A DNA stretch of 47,507 nucleotides from Phycisphaerales bacterium Planc_01 (lineage in GTDB: Bacteria; Planctomycetota; Phycisphaerae; Sedimentisphaerales; Anaerobacaceae), in the NCBI GenBank assembly GCA_001603075.1, contig LVBB01000084.1, positions 1 through 47,507 on the forward strand, in the 5' to 3' direction. Position numbers and translations under genes: made by a program. A model generated the notes under the pieces. The model made no database searches. It saw only the letters and a list, made by a program, of their open reading frames with translations, and was not told the DNA's origin. This document shows positions 8,396 to 15,313 of this stretch, piece after piece. The stretch's first letter is position 1. The number at the start of each line of letters is the position of its first letter.

Positions 8396-10120
8396 TCAAT
8401 GTACGGCCTGGATGGTGCCGTCCTCGGCGATGTCGACCTGGGCGCGGAGGGTCTTGGCGGATTGGAAGGCGAATTCCTGTCTGCCGCGAACGACGATCGT
8501 GTCGCGATCGGCGATCAGTTGCAGCGCCCGGTCCGGTTCGCGCCGGCGGAGAACACTGGCCAGGAGGAAGGCCTTTTCGAGACCGTCGCCCCGGCTGAAG
8601 TTGGCGACCTCGTCGGGCTGGGCGAGACGGTTACCGTCGTAGATGGAGCTCGATTCCAGACCGTCGAGCCAGGCGCGGACCTCCTCGACGGGCTTGTCGC
8701 CGGCCATGTCGAGCGAGACCGGATTGCGTTCGACGGCGGCCTTGACGAACGGTCGCCAGTCGCACGTGTCCATGTCACGAAAAGCGTAGAAGGCCAGATC
8801 GACGGTGGGGTGGCTGGCCCGCATGGACTGGAGCTGCGCGACGATCTCCTCGCGGCTCTGATCGACCGACAAGCGGATGGGCTCGACGGTCTTGAAGTTC
8901 TTCTGTCTGCCGGGCAGCCTCGGCTGGATGTAAAGGAAATCGGCAAGCAGGTCAACCATCTTCTTCGCTTCGGGCACGTGCGGTTCGAGGAAACGGCTCA
9001 TCGCCTCACGACCGGCGGGCGTCTTGAGGTCCGGCTTCTGCTCGGTGAGAAACGCATCCAATCGGTCGCAGCGAACCCGTCCCGGGATCTCGTGCCGCAT
9101 GAAGTCTTCGTCGGAAACCTCGGCAAGGAGCTTGTCATGGGTGGCGTCGCCGATCTTGTAGGGGCTGCCGTGCTCGTAGCTGAAGAGCGTCTCGGCCTTG
9201 AGGAATTGCGGCTGGCCGTGGCAGTCGCGACAAATCTGGAAGCACTTCTGATACGGCGTCTGGCAGCGCAGGAAGCTGGCGAAACTCGTGATCGTCACGT
9301 CGTCCGACAGATATGCGCCGAGCCGGCCGGCAAAATGGTCGTACGCCTTCGGGTCGATCGTGGCGTCGTCGTAGAAGCAGTGGATGTATCCGCTCGGATG
9401 CGCGACGATGGTCACCTGCTCGTTGCGTAGGGCCCGCTGGGCCTTGTAGGAGATCTCGGTGCCGTTGAACCACATGGTCTTGGTGACGAGCCGGCGGTTG
9501 TTGGTGAGGATGCCGTCCTGCATGTCGATGAAGTTCTGCGAGTGCAGCGGCGTGAGGATCAGGTAGATGTCTTCGAGCGGAACGCCGCAGACGATGAAGG
9601 CCGCCGCCGCGTAGAGCGTCGCCAGCGACACGCACTCACCGGCCGCCTTGCCGTAACCGGGCTTGAAACGAAACGCGTCCATCGCCTCGACCGTCTCGGT
9701 CTTCCAATACGGGATCACGTCGCCGTCGTACTTGTCCAGGCCGAAATGCTTGCGGATATCGACGTCGAAGTAGTACTGGTCGCCCGTATAGCCGAACAGC
9801 GCGTTGCTGCCGGCGATCTGCTCGGGGCTGATCACGTGACGGAAGCGCTCGACCTCGGTTGCCTGTTTGGTCAGGCCCCAGGTCTCCAGGTCGAGGTTGA
9901 AGTCGAACTCGTCCATGATGTACTGGCGCATCCGCATCAGCCGGCGGTAGCTGGTCTTGCCGTCCAGCTTGGCGAAGCAATCGACCTGACGCCACGTCCA
10001 CAGCAGTGGGCTCATGATGTTGGCCAGCACGAGGCTGTACATCAGTTCCGGAAAGACGAACACCTCCATGTCCGAGAGCGTGATCGCCGACGAATACTTC
10101 TCCAGGTCCTTCGCGTCCAT
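8396..10120 (-). CDS. Large transglutaminase-like protein of unknown function with a CxxCH motif
   Basis: The product is 574 residues from the ATG at 10120 (MDAKDLEKYS). I do not recognise a named family. The centre looks like a transglutaminase-like core: GECVSLATLYAAA with Cys163, then His193 (TPLHSQNF) and Asp202 (MQDGIL), in the order and approximate spacing of a Cys-His-Asp triad. Further on are Cys286, Cys293 and a CRDCH motif (Cys297, Cys300, His301), which could bind haem c or metal. No signal peptide is visible, so haem c attachment would be unexpected unless the start is further upstream. The C-terminal third is charged and helical, ending in VDIAEDGTIQAVH. Long upstream extensions rely on a TTG start and were not used. 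Confidence 0.8.
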   Translation of the reverse strand: MDAKDLEKYSSAITLSDMEVFVFPELMYSLVLANIMSPLLWTWRQVDCFAKLDGKTSYRRLMRMRQYIMDEFDFNLDLETWGLTKQATEVERFRHVISPEQIAGSNALFGYTGDQYYFDVDIRKHFGLDKYDGDVIPYWKTETVEAMDAFRFKPGYGKAAGECVSLATLYAAAAFIVCGVPLEDIYLILTPLHSQNFIDMQDGILTNNRRLVTKTMWFNGTEISYKAQRALRNEQVTIVAHPSGYIHCFYDDATIDPKAYDHFAGRLGAYLSDDVTITSFASFLRCQTPYQKCFQICRDCHGQPQFLKAETLFSYEHGSPYKIGDATHDKLLAEVSDEDFMRHEIPGRVRCDRLDAFLTEQKPDLKTPAGREAMSRFLEPHVPEAKKMVDLLADFLYIQPRLPGRQKNFKTVEPIRLSVDQSREEIVAQLQSMRASHPTVDLAFYAFRDMDTCDWRPFVKAAVERNPVSLDMAGDKPVEEVRAWLDGLESSSIYDGNRLAQPDEVANFSRGDGLEKAFLLASVLRRREPDRALQLIADRDTIVVRGRQEFAFQSAKTLRAQVDIAEDGTIQAVH

Positions 10121-10284
10121 CCGTTCGATTCCCCAATCCAAAACCAGCTCTTCCGTCCGCCCTGCCAGCGATACGTCCCTCCCGCCGCCGGAGTTTACCA
10201 GAAATCGCAACAATCACAACCCAAGAAACGCGGAGGACCGTGGATGCCCTTCTCCGCTCGTGTATCGATTCGGCGGGCGATACC

Positions 10285-10313
10285 TTGACAGCCACACGCT
10301 CAATCCCGACAAT
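10285..10313 (+). promoter_or_regulatory. Promoter of hicAB
   Basis: A perfect -35 TTGACA (10285-10290) and GACAAT (10308-10313) are 17 bases apart, 43 bases upstream of the hicA start. HicB-type antitoxins often repress such promoters, but this short HicB lacks a visible DNA-binding tail and I see no strong operator palindrome. Confidence 0.5.
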
Positions 10314-10355
10314 AGCTTGCGATACTCGGACAGTGGCTTCGGTGAGATGCTCGAT

Positions 10356-10607
10356 ATGAACAAGCGAAAGCTGCTACAGAAGATCCTCGCGAGTCAGAAG
10401 AACGTGCGATTTCAAGACGTGGTCGTTCTTGTGGAGGCCTTTGGCTTTCGTCTGGCGCGGACCGCTGGTAGCCACCATATCTTCGTCCATCCGGAAATCC
10501 CCGAACTGGTCAATCTTCAGAATGTCCAAGGACAGGCCAAGCCCTATCAGATACGCCAGTTCTTGCGCCTGGTCGAACGTCATAACCTGACAATCGAGGA
10601 TGCATGA
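10356..10607 (+). CDS. hicA: HicA family toxin (mRNA interferase)
   Basis: The 83-residue protein has the dsRBD-like HicA/YcfA fold pattern: KLLQKILASQK, then FGFRLARTAGSHHIF with the catalytic His (GSH, residue 40), then a C-terminal KPYQIRQFLRLV. HicA toxins cleave mRNA and block translation when not bound by HicB. An in-frame ATG nine bases upstream (10347) would add three residues (MLD); I chose 10356 because the GTGAG stretch is better spaced. The stop codon overlaps the hicB start by four bases (ATGA), the usual coupling in hicAB pairs. HicA is slightly longer than the canonical 60 residues but in the common range for this subgroup. Confidence 0.88.
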   Translation: MNKRKLLQKILASQKNVRFQDVVVLVEAFGFRLARTAGSHHIFVHPEIPELVNLQNVQGQAKPYQIRQFLRLVERHNLTIEDA

Positions 10608-10825
10608 TGCAGGACTATCATATCAATATCTTCTACTCACAGGACGACGGCGGGTACATCGCCGACATACCCGACCTGGAGGCTTGCTCGGCCTTCGGAC
10701 GAACGCCGGCCGAGGCCTTGGAGGAAGTGGAGAAAGCGAAGGCACTATGGCTGGAGACCGCCAAGGCAGAGGGCAAGCCGATCCCAGCCCCGCGATACCG
10801 CCCCGCCATCTACCAGGCAGGCTGA
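10604..10825 (+). CDS. hicB: HicB family antitoxin (short form)
   Basis: The 73-residue product matches the partly degraded RNase H-like HicB fold: INIFYSQDDGGYIADIPDLE, then the helix TPAEALEEVEKAKALWLETA. It should bind and neutralise HicA. It stops after PRYRPAIYQAG and has no HTH or ribbon-helix-helix tail, so any autoregulation would need another repressor. Translation can start at the ATG at 10604 or the next one at 10607; both overlap or abut the hicA stop. Confidence 0.87.
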   Translation: MMQDYHINIFYSQDDGGYIADIPDLEACSAFGRTPAEALEEVEKAKALWLETAKAEGKPIPAPRYRPAIYQAG

Positions 10826-10889
10826 GAACCGGCGGGTATCTAGGGACCGGAGCCAAATCCACTGTGCATTCTCTGCCTGGAAGGGTCAG

Positions 10890-11408
10890 ATGAAACGAAG
10901 ATCAAGGGCTGTCGTTCTGGCCGGTATTGCCCTCGTCCTGCTGGCGAGCGCAGGCACTGTGTCTGATCCACTCTCCAGACAATTGCTTCTGGGCCAGGCC
11001 AGACTGTTGAGGCATGAGATTTCTGTCACGGGCGAGGTCGACGGGCACAGACTGGAGGCGATACGCGGCTTTGCAGAGCCGGGTCGATTTGGCGGCCCTG
11101 CCTCGCAGCGTCTGGTCCTTTGGATGGATGATACAGGAGGGACCATTCCACACCGTGTGCTCATCGTCGATCTGGACAATGGGAAGGTCATTGTGCCGAA
11201 CGCCAGCCAAGCCAACTACAGATTACTCGGGCGCAGGTGGCTTGCGCAATCGGATTCGGGGGCGGAAGGGATGCTGTTTGGCGACCCCAAACTGGATGCA
11301 CGCGATCCCGGCTTTCAGCGGTCAGCAGACACGGTCTCTTTCACCGTCCCTGCCGTACTGAATCTGCCATCGGGTCAGTGGAGTCTGCGACTTGCAGAAG
11401 GTGGCTGA
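10890..11408 (+). CDS. Hypothetical exported protein
   Basis: A basic start (MKRRSR) and a hydrophobic core (VVLAGIALVLLASAGT) indicate a signal peptide or N-terminal anchor. The remaining 145 residues contain beta-rich segments such as RLVLWMDDTG and HRVLIVDLDNGKVIV that I cannot assign. A Shine-Dalgarno-like GGAAGGG precedes the ATG. It follows hicB by about 65 bases on the same strand but nothing links the functions. Confidence 0.65.
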   Translation: MKRRSRAVVLAGIALVLLASAGTVSDPLSRQLLLGQARLLRHEISVTGEVDGHRLEAIRGFAEPGRFGGPASQRLVLWMDDTGGTIPHRVLIVDLDNGKVIVPNASQANYRLLGRRWLAQSDSGAEGMLFGDPKLDARDPGFQRSADTVSFTVPAVLNLPSGQWSLRLAEGG

Positions 11409-11413
11409 GACAA

Positions 11414-11429
11414 GACTGCCACAGCAGTC
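11414..11429. terminator. Small hairpin between convergent genes
   Basis: GACTGC-CACA-GCAGTC forms a 6-bp stem in the 26-base gap between the convergent exported-protein gene and the DUF2400 gene. T-rich bases follow on the minus strand (TTGTCT). It could act as a weak bidirectional terminator. Confidence 0.3.
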
Positions 11430-11434
11430 GCATT

Positions 11435-12334
11435 TCAGCTTGGGCGTCCGCCACTCGATCTGTCCCGTTGCTGCAGGCAAACCTCGAAGAGTTCGCAGGT
11501 CTGGCAATCGGGGCGGGGGCGGCCGGTGCACTCGTCGAGGATGCCGATGCGGGACAGCGCGAAATCGTACTTGACCGGGTCGGCCGGCGCGATCGCGCCG
11601 AAACCCTCCGTGACCTGCACGGCGGTCGATTGCGAAATCGTGTTGCTGTCGTGCAGACCAAGGATGCGACAGAGGCGGGCCATGTGCACGTCGAGCGGCA
11701 CGATCAGCTTGGCCGCCTTGACGCCCTTCCATAGGCCCGGATCGACGTCATCGGCGCGGACCATCCATCGCAGAAACAGGTGCAGTCGCTTGCTGGCGCT
11801 GCCCCGGCTGGGACTGGCCAGCAGGTACATCAGCCCCCGGCTGACCCGACCAGCGTGCCTGCGGGCATAGGCATCCGTCAGGCAGTCGCAGAACCTCGCC
11901 AGCGCAGGCAGAACGTTCCGTTCCTTCGGATCGAAATCCTCGACGAAGAACGATTCGATGCTTCCGTGCCGGCGAAGCACCGGACGCAGCAACTCCAGCA
12001 GGTCGCCCAAATCCTCGGCGGTCGTGAAGCGATGCTTGAAGCCGGCCAGCCGAGATCGGCGCGACGGCGAGAAGCTCGTCACGAAATCGTACGGGCGGCA
12101 ATCCATGCGAGCGAACAGATCGTTCAGACTTCGCTGGATCTGCTGCACGCGACCGTAGGCCAGGGCCGCCGCCAGGAAGCAGGCGACCTCCGCGTCCTGC
12201 GGCCGGTCGAACCGATAGGCGAACTGAAGCGGGTCGGCGCCGATGAACCGCCGATGGTTGTACCGCGCGTAGACCCGATCAAGGATGCCGGCCAGGACAT
12301 CGACTCGTGGAGGGGATGCAAGCGAGACGGTCAT
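11435..12334 (-). CDS. DUF2400 / TIGR02757 family protein with a C-terminal Cys cluster
   Basis: The 299-residue product shows the family pattern YARYNHRRFIGADPLQFAYRF, VACFLAAALAYGRVQQI and FLRWMVRADDVDPGLW. The middle resembles a helix-hairpin-helix DNA glycosylase core (IVPLDVHMARLCRILGL). The C-terminus has CTGRPRPDCQTCELFEVC, that is C-x7-C-x2-C-x5-C, close to the 4Fe-4S loop of endonuclease III (C-x6-C-x2-C-x5-C). The biochemical role of this family is not established as far as I know; an FeS-containing DNA-binding protein is an inference. The start overlaps the cheD stop by four bases (ATGA), so it is translationally coupled as last gene of the six-gene operon. Confidence 0.85.
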   Translation of the reverse strand: MTVSLASPPRVDVLAGILDRVYARYNHRRFIGADPLQFAYRFDRPQDAEVACFLAAALAYGRVQQIQRSLNDLFARMDCRPYDFVTSFSPSRRSRLAGFKHRFTTAEDLGDLLELLRPVLRRHGSIESFFVEDFDPKERNVLPALARFCDCLTDAYARRHAGRVSRGLMYLLASPSRGSASKRLHLFLRWMVRADDVDPGLWKGVKAAKLIVPLDVHMARLCRILGLHDSNTISQSTAVQVTEGFGAIAPADPVKYDFALSRIGILDECTGRPRPDCQTCELFEVCLQQRDRSSGGRPS

Positions 12335-12828
12335 TCCGTCCTCTGCGGCGTCTTCTTGCGCGGGATATCGCCCGCGAAGCGGCATTCGATCTCGCCCGTC
12401 TGCGTGTTGAACCGGACGCGCCGCCCGCGCGAGCCGCCGACCTCCTGGCGGACGACGCGGATGCCGGCGGCCTTCAAAACCTCCAGGGCCGCCGCGACAT
12501 TGGCTTGGCCGATGCCCCCGTCGGCGGCCGGCGTCTTCAGAACCGCTGCCCCGCCGAAGACGCCGGCACGATAATGACGCGGCTCGGCGTCGATCTTCAG
12601 CAGGGCCTTGACGATCTGGCGGGTTGCACTGGTCCCGTAGGTACCGATCTGTGGATCGGATTCGTCCTTCGGCCGGTCGCGAAGGAAGTGATTCATCGCC
12701 CCGAAGCTCTCCTTGGTGTTGTACAGACAGACCGTGACGCAGGAACCGACGAGGGTCTCGGTCATCACGGGGCGGCGGGACGCATAGAACTCGCCCGGCC
12801 GCAGGAACTTTCGCATCAATGCCGTCAC
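12331..12828 (-). CDS. cheD: Chemoreceptor glutamine deamidase CheD
   Basis: CheD deamidates glutamines on chemoreceptors and can be a partner of CheC. The catalytic Cys (LVGSCVTVCLYN, Cys30) and His (GAMNHFL, His47) are present and 17 residues apart, as in characterised CheD. The 165-residue length fits. The start is uncertain: GTG at 12828 or ATG at 12816 (MRKFLRPGEF). No other chemotaxis gene lies in the window, and it sits between an ABC ATPase and a DUF2400 gene, so it may act on receptors encoded elsewhere. Confidence 0.9.
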   Translation of the reverse strand: MTALMRKFLRPGEFYASRRPVMTETLVGSCVTVCLYNTKESFGAMNHFLRDRPKDESDPQIGTYGTSATRQIVKALLKIDAEPRHYRAGVFGGAAVLKTPAADGGIGQANVAAALEVLKAAGIRVVRQEVGGSRGRRVRFNTQTGEIECRFAGDIPRKKTPQRTE

Positions 12829-12852
12829 AGCAATCGCAGCCCCCAGGAAGGA

Positions 12853-13662
12853 TCACCCCAAATCGGTGGCACGAACGCCGGCGAGGAACCGTCCATTGCT
12901 CTTGACCACCTCGACATGACAGTCGAACAGGGCCGTCAGGTGGGCCGAGGTCAGCAAATCGTCCGGCGCCCCCTGGCCGACCATCCGGCCGCCCTTCATC
13001 AACACGATCTTGTCAACCGCCTGCGGCAGCTCGTCCAGGTGATGCGAGACGATCACCACCGTCGGCGGCCGGCTTCGCGCCAGCAACCGGTCCAGGACGG
13101 CGACGCAGGCCGCACGCGAACCGATGTCCAATCCTACCGTCGGCTCGTCGAGAAGCAGGATCTTCGCGTTCGAAACCATCGCTCGGGCCAGAAGCGTCTT
13201 CATCTGCTCGCCGCTGGACAGGTCCCCGTAGGCTCGCTCGCCGATCTCCCCCAGCCCGACGGAAGCCATCTCCTCGTCCACGCGCCGCCGCTGGCTGTCG
13301 GTCACGTCACGATGCAAAGGCAGCAAGATCGTCCCGAACAGCCCCGTGGCCACAACGTCGCGGATGCACATCCGGTCGTCGAATTTCGGCATCCGCGAAG
13401 GCTCGATCAGCCCGATCCGGCGGCGGACGTCGCCCAGGTTGACGCGCCCGTAGGTGCGGCCGTCCACGCGGACCGTTCCGGTCGAGGGCCAAAGGTACCC
13501 CGCCAGCACCGCCATCAGCGCCGACTTGCCCGATCCGTTGGGCCCGAGGATCGCACAGCAACTGCCCGCGTCCACCGTCAGATTGACGCCGGCGAGGATC
13601 TCGTTGCCCCTTCGGATCACTCCGACGTTCTTCAGTTCAATCGCACTGCTGTTCAAAGCCAA
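12853..13662 (-). CDS. ABC transporter ATP-binding protein without adjacent permease
   Basis: All ATPase motifs are present: Walker A GPNGSGKSA, Q-loop region GLIEPSRM, signature LSSGEQ, Walker B ILLLDEPT and switch His in VIVSHHLDE. It has 269 residues, with a C-terminal extension (HVEVVKSNGRFLAGVRATD). The order of motifs and length resemble ModF/metal-type or other cytosolic ATPases with a single domain. There is no permease or binding protein in the operon, so the transporter partner is unknown or the protein has a non-transport role. It lies 21 bases after the siroheme reductase gene. Confidence 0.88.
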   Translation of the reverse strand: MALNSSAIELKNVGVIRRGNEILAGVNLTVDAGSCCAILGPNGSGKSALMAVLAGYLWPSTGTVRVDGRTYGRVNLGDVRRRIGLIEPSRMPKFDDRMCIRDVVATGLFGTILLPLHRDVTDSQRRRVDEEMASVGLGEIGERAYGDLSSGEQMKTLLARAMVSNAKILLLDEPTVGLDIGSRAACVAVLDRLLARSRPPTVVIVSHHLDELPQAVDKIVLMKGGRMVGQGAPDDLLTSAHLTALFDCHVEVVKSNGRFLAGVRATDLG

Positions 13663-13683
13663 ACCAATGCCCCTCGCCCGCTG

Positions 13684-14370
13684 CTATGCGCCCGCCGCCG
13701 GGGCCAGGTCGCCCAGCACGGGCTTTCGGAACTCGTCGAGGCCGCCCATCTTCTCGATCATGGCCCCCAGCCGCCTGTGTGGTCCGGCGTTGGCCTTGTA
13801 GTATTCGATGATTCGGTCGAGCAATCCCATTGCCTGCTCTTCGCTCAGGTCGCGGGCCAGTTCCTCGGCCAGTCGCGGCTTGACGCCCCCGTTGCCGCCG
13901 ACGAGGACCCGCCAGCCCTTGGGCGTCCCGACCAGCCCGACGTCCTTGATGCACGTCTCGGCGCATTGGTGCGGGCAGCCGCTGACGCCGATCTTGAATT
14001 TGCCGGGAAGCTCCATGCCGTGATATTTGCCGTCGAGCTTGAGCCCCAGCGAGAGGCTGTCCTGCTGGCCGCGCTTGCAGAAGGTCGTGCCGGGACAGGC
14101 CTTGACGCTGCGCACGCACAGCCCGACGGCGAACCCGGGCGACATCCCCAGGTCGGACCAGATGGCATCGACGTCCTTCTCGGCCACGCCCACGATGGCA
14201 ATGCGGGCGGCGCTGGTGATCTTCAGGGCCTGGGCCCCGTATTTCTCGGCAACGTCGGCCAGGCGCCGCAGCGTCTCTGGCTGCACGACGCCGCATGGAA
14301 TATGCGGGGCCACCGCATACGTCTGGTTGTCACGCTGTACGATCGCCCCTTTGTCCCCATCGTTGAGCAT
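13684..14370 (-). CDS. Low-molecular-weight siroheme/4Fe-4S sulfite (or nitrite) reductase-like protein
   Basis: The 228-residue protein has the ferredoxin-like half-domain and the siroheme-[4Fe-4S] site of the sulfite/nitrite reductase family: CPGTTFC (Cys92, Cys98) and SGCPHQCAETC (Cys132, Cys136), spaced C-x5-C ... C-x3-C. The size corresponds to the single-subunit assimilatory-type reductases known from sulfate reducers, not to the 450-600-residue two-repeat enzymes. It would reduce sulfite to sulfide, or nitrite to ammonia, with six electrons from ferredoxin or a similar donor. It starts only 12 bases after the korB-like stop, so the oxidoreductase is a plausible source of reduced ferredoxin. 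Substrate is not decided by the sequence. Confidence 0.87.
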   Translation of the reverse strand: MLNDGDKGAIVQRDNQTYAVAPHIPCGVVQPETLRRLADVAEKYGAQALKITSAARIAIVGVAEKDVDAIWSDLGMSPGFAVGLCVRSVKACPGTTFCKRGQQDSLSLGLKLDGKYHGMELPGKFKIGVSGCPHQCAETCIKDVGLVGTPKGWRVLVGGNGGVKPRLAEELARDLSEEQAMGLLDRIIEYYKANAGPHRRLGAMIEKMGGLDEFRKPVLGDLAPAAGA

Positions 14371-14382
14371 TCCCGATTCTCC

Positions 14383-15249
14383 TCAGCCGGCCATCTTGAA
14401 CGTGTCGATCAGCGAGGCGAGCTTCCTGGCGTCCACATCTCTCTGATGGAGCGGACGCTCGTCCTGGCGATACATCTGTGTGTTCTCTTCGAAACTGTCC
14501 TTCGGATTAACGTAGAAGACGCCGAGGGGCAGCCGGTCGGTTTCCGTCGCGCGAGCGAAGGCAGCCGTACGGTCCGAGGGATCGTGTGAGTCGTCGAGGT
14601 AGTACACGCGGTCCTTGAACCACTGATACGTGTTGAGCTTGTTGAACGTCACGCACGGCTGGAAGATGTCCACCAGCGCGTAGCCCTTGTGGCGGATGGC
14701 CCGCTTGAGGATCTCCTTGGTCTGCTCGCGGTCGCCCGAGCTGGCCCGCGCGACGAAGCTGGCGTCCAGCGAGATCGCCACCGCCAGCGGGTTGAACGGT
14801 TCGAGAATCACGCCGGCGACCTGAACGGGCGTCTTGAACCCGCGCCGGCTCGTCGGCGAGGCCTGGCCTTTCGTCAGGCCGTAGACCATGTTGTCGTGCA
14901 CGATGTTCGTGATGTCGGGGTTGCGGCGGATGCAGTGGATGAAATGGTTGCCGCCCTCGCCGTACATGTCCCCGTCGCCGCTCTCGGCGATCACCGTCAG
15001 CTTGGGATTGACCGCCTTGATCGCCGTGGCCGGCGGCAGCGCCCGACCGTGCAGGCCATTGAAGAAGTGGCATTTGAGATAATGCGGAGTCTTCGCCGCC
15101 TGGCCAATCCCGGAGACCATCACAAGCTGCCTCGGATCGATCTGGAGCTCCGCGAGCGCCTCTTTCACCGTCTTGAGGATCGGGAAATTGCCGCATCCCG
15201 GACACCAGGCAATGTCGATGTCACCCATCTCGAATACATCCGTCGCCAT
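14383..15249 (-). CDS. korB: 2-oxoacid:ferredoxin oxidoreductase, beta (thiamine diphosphate-binding) subunit
   Basis: The protein carries the family Cys pair and TPP motif: [16 protein letters not shown] and [16 protein letters not shown], with the third FeS-ligand Cys in [16 protein letters not shown]. It has 288 residues, typical of KorB/OforB beta subunits. With the alpha subunit it should decarboxylate a 2-oxoacid to acyl-CoA and reduce ferredoxin. I cannot tell 2-oxoglutarate from other 2-oxoacids, so the symbol is the nearest family name. Start at 15249 ([10 protein letters not shown]) because upstream residues would be encoded by the AT-rich inverted repeat. The gap to the alpha gene is 64 bases and holds that repeat. 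Confidence 0.9.
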   Translation of the reverse strand: MATDVFEMGDIDIAWCPGCGNFPILKTVKEALAELQIDPRQLVMVSGIGQAAKTPHYLKCHFFNGLHGRALPPATAIKAVNPKLTVIAESGDGDMYGEGGNHFIHCIRRNPDITNIVHDNMVYGLTKGQASPTSRRGFKTPVQVAGVILEPFNPLAVAISLDASFVARASSGDREQTKEILKRAIRHKGYALVDIFQPCVTFNKLNTYQWFKDRVYYLDDSHDPSDRTAAFARATETDRLPLGVFYVNPKDSFEENTQMYRQDERPLHQRDVDARKLASLIDTFKMAG

Positions 15250-15265
15250 CAGAACCCCACGAAAG

Positions 15266-15312
15266 TGATTATTGATGATTGATTGTTGGATTCCATGAAT
15301 CATCAATAATCA
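15266..15312. repeat. Perfect 15-bp AT-rich inverted repeat between the alpha and beta subunit genes
   Basis: TGATTATTGATGATT (15266-15280) and its exact reverse complement (15298-15312) flank a 17-base loop. The repeat sits between the alpha stop codon and the beta start, so it forms a hairpin in the intercistronic mRNA. Its AT-rich composition contrasts with the surrounding GC-rich genes. There is no T-run behind it, so it is more likely an mRNA-stability or processing element, or a small repeat insertion, than a terminator. Confidence 0.8.
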
Positions 15313-15313
15313 A

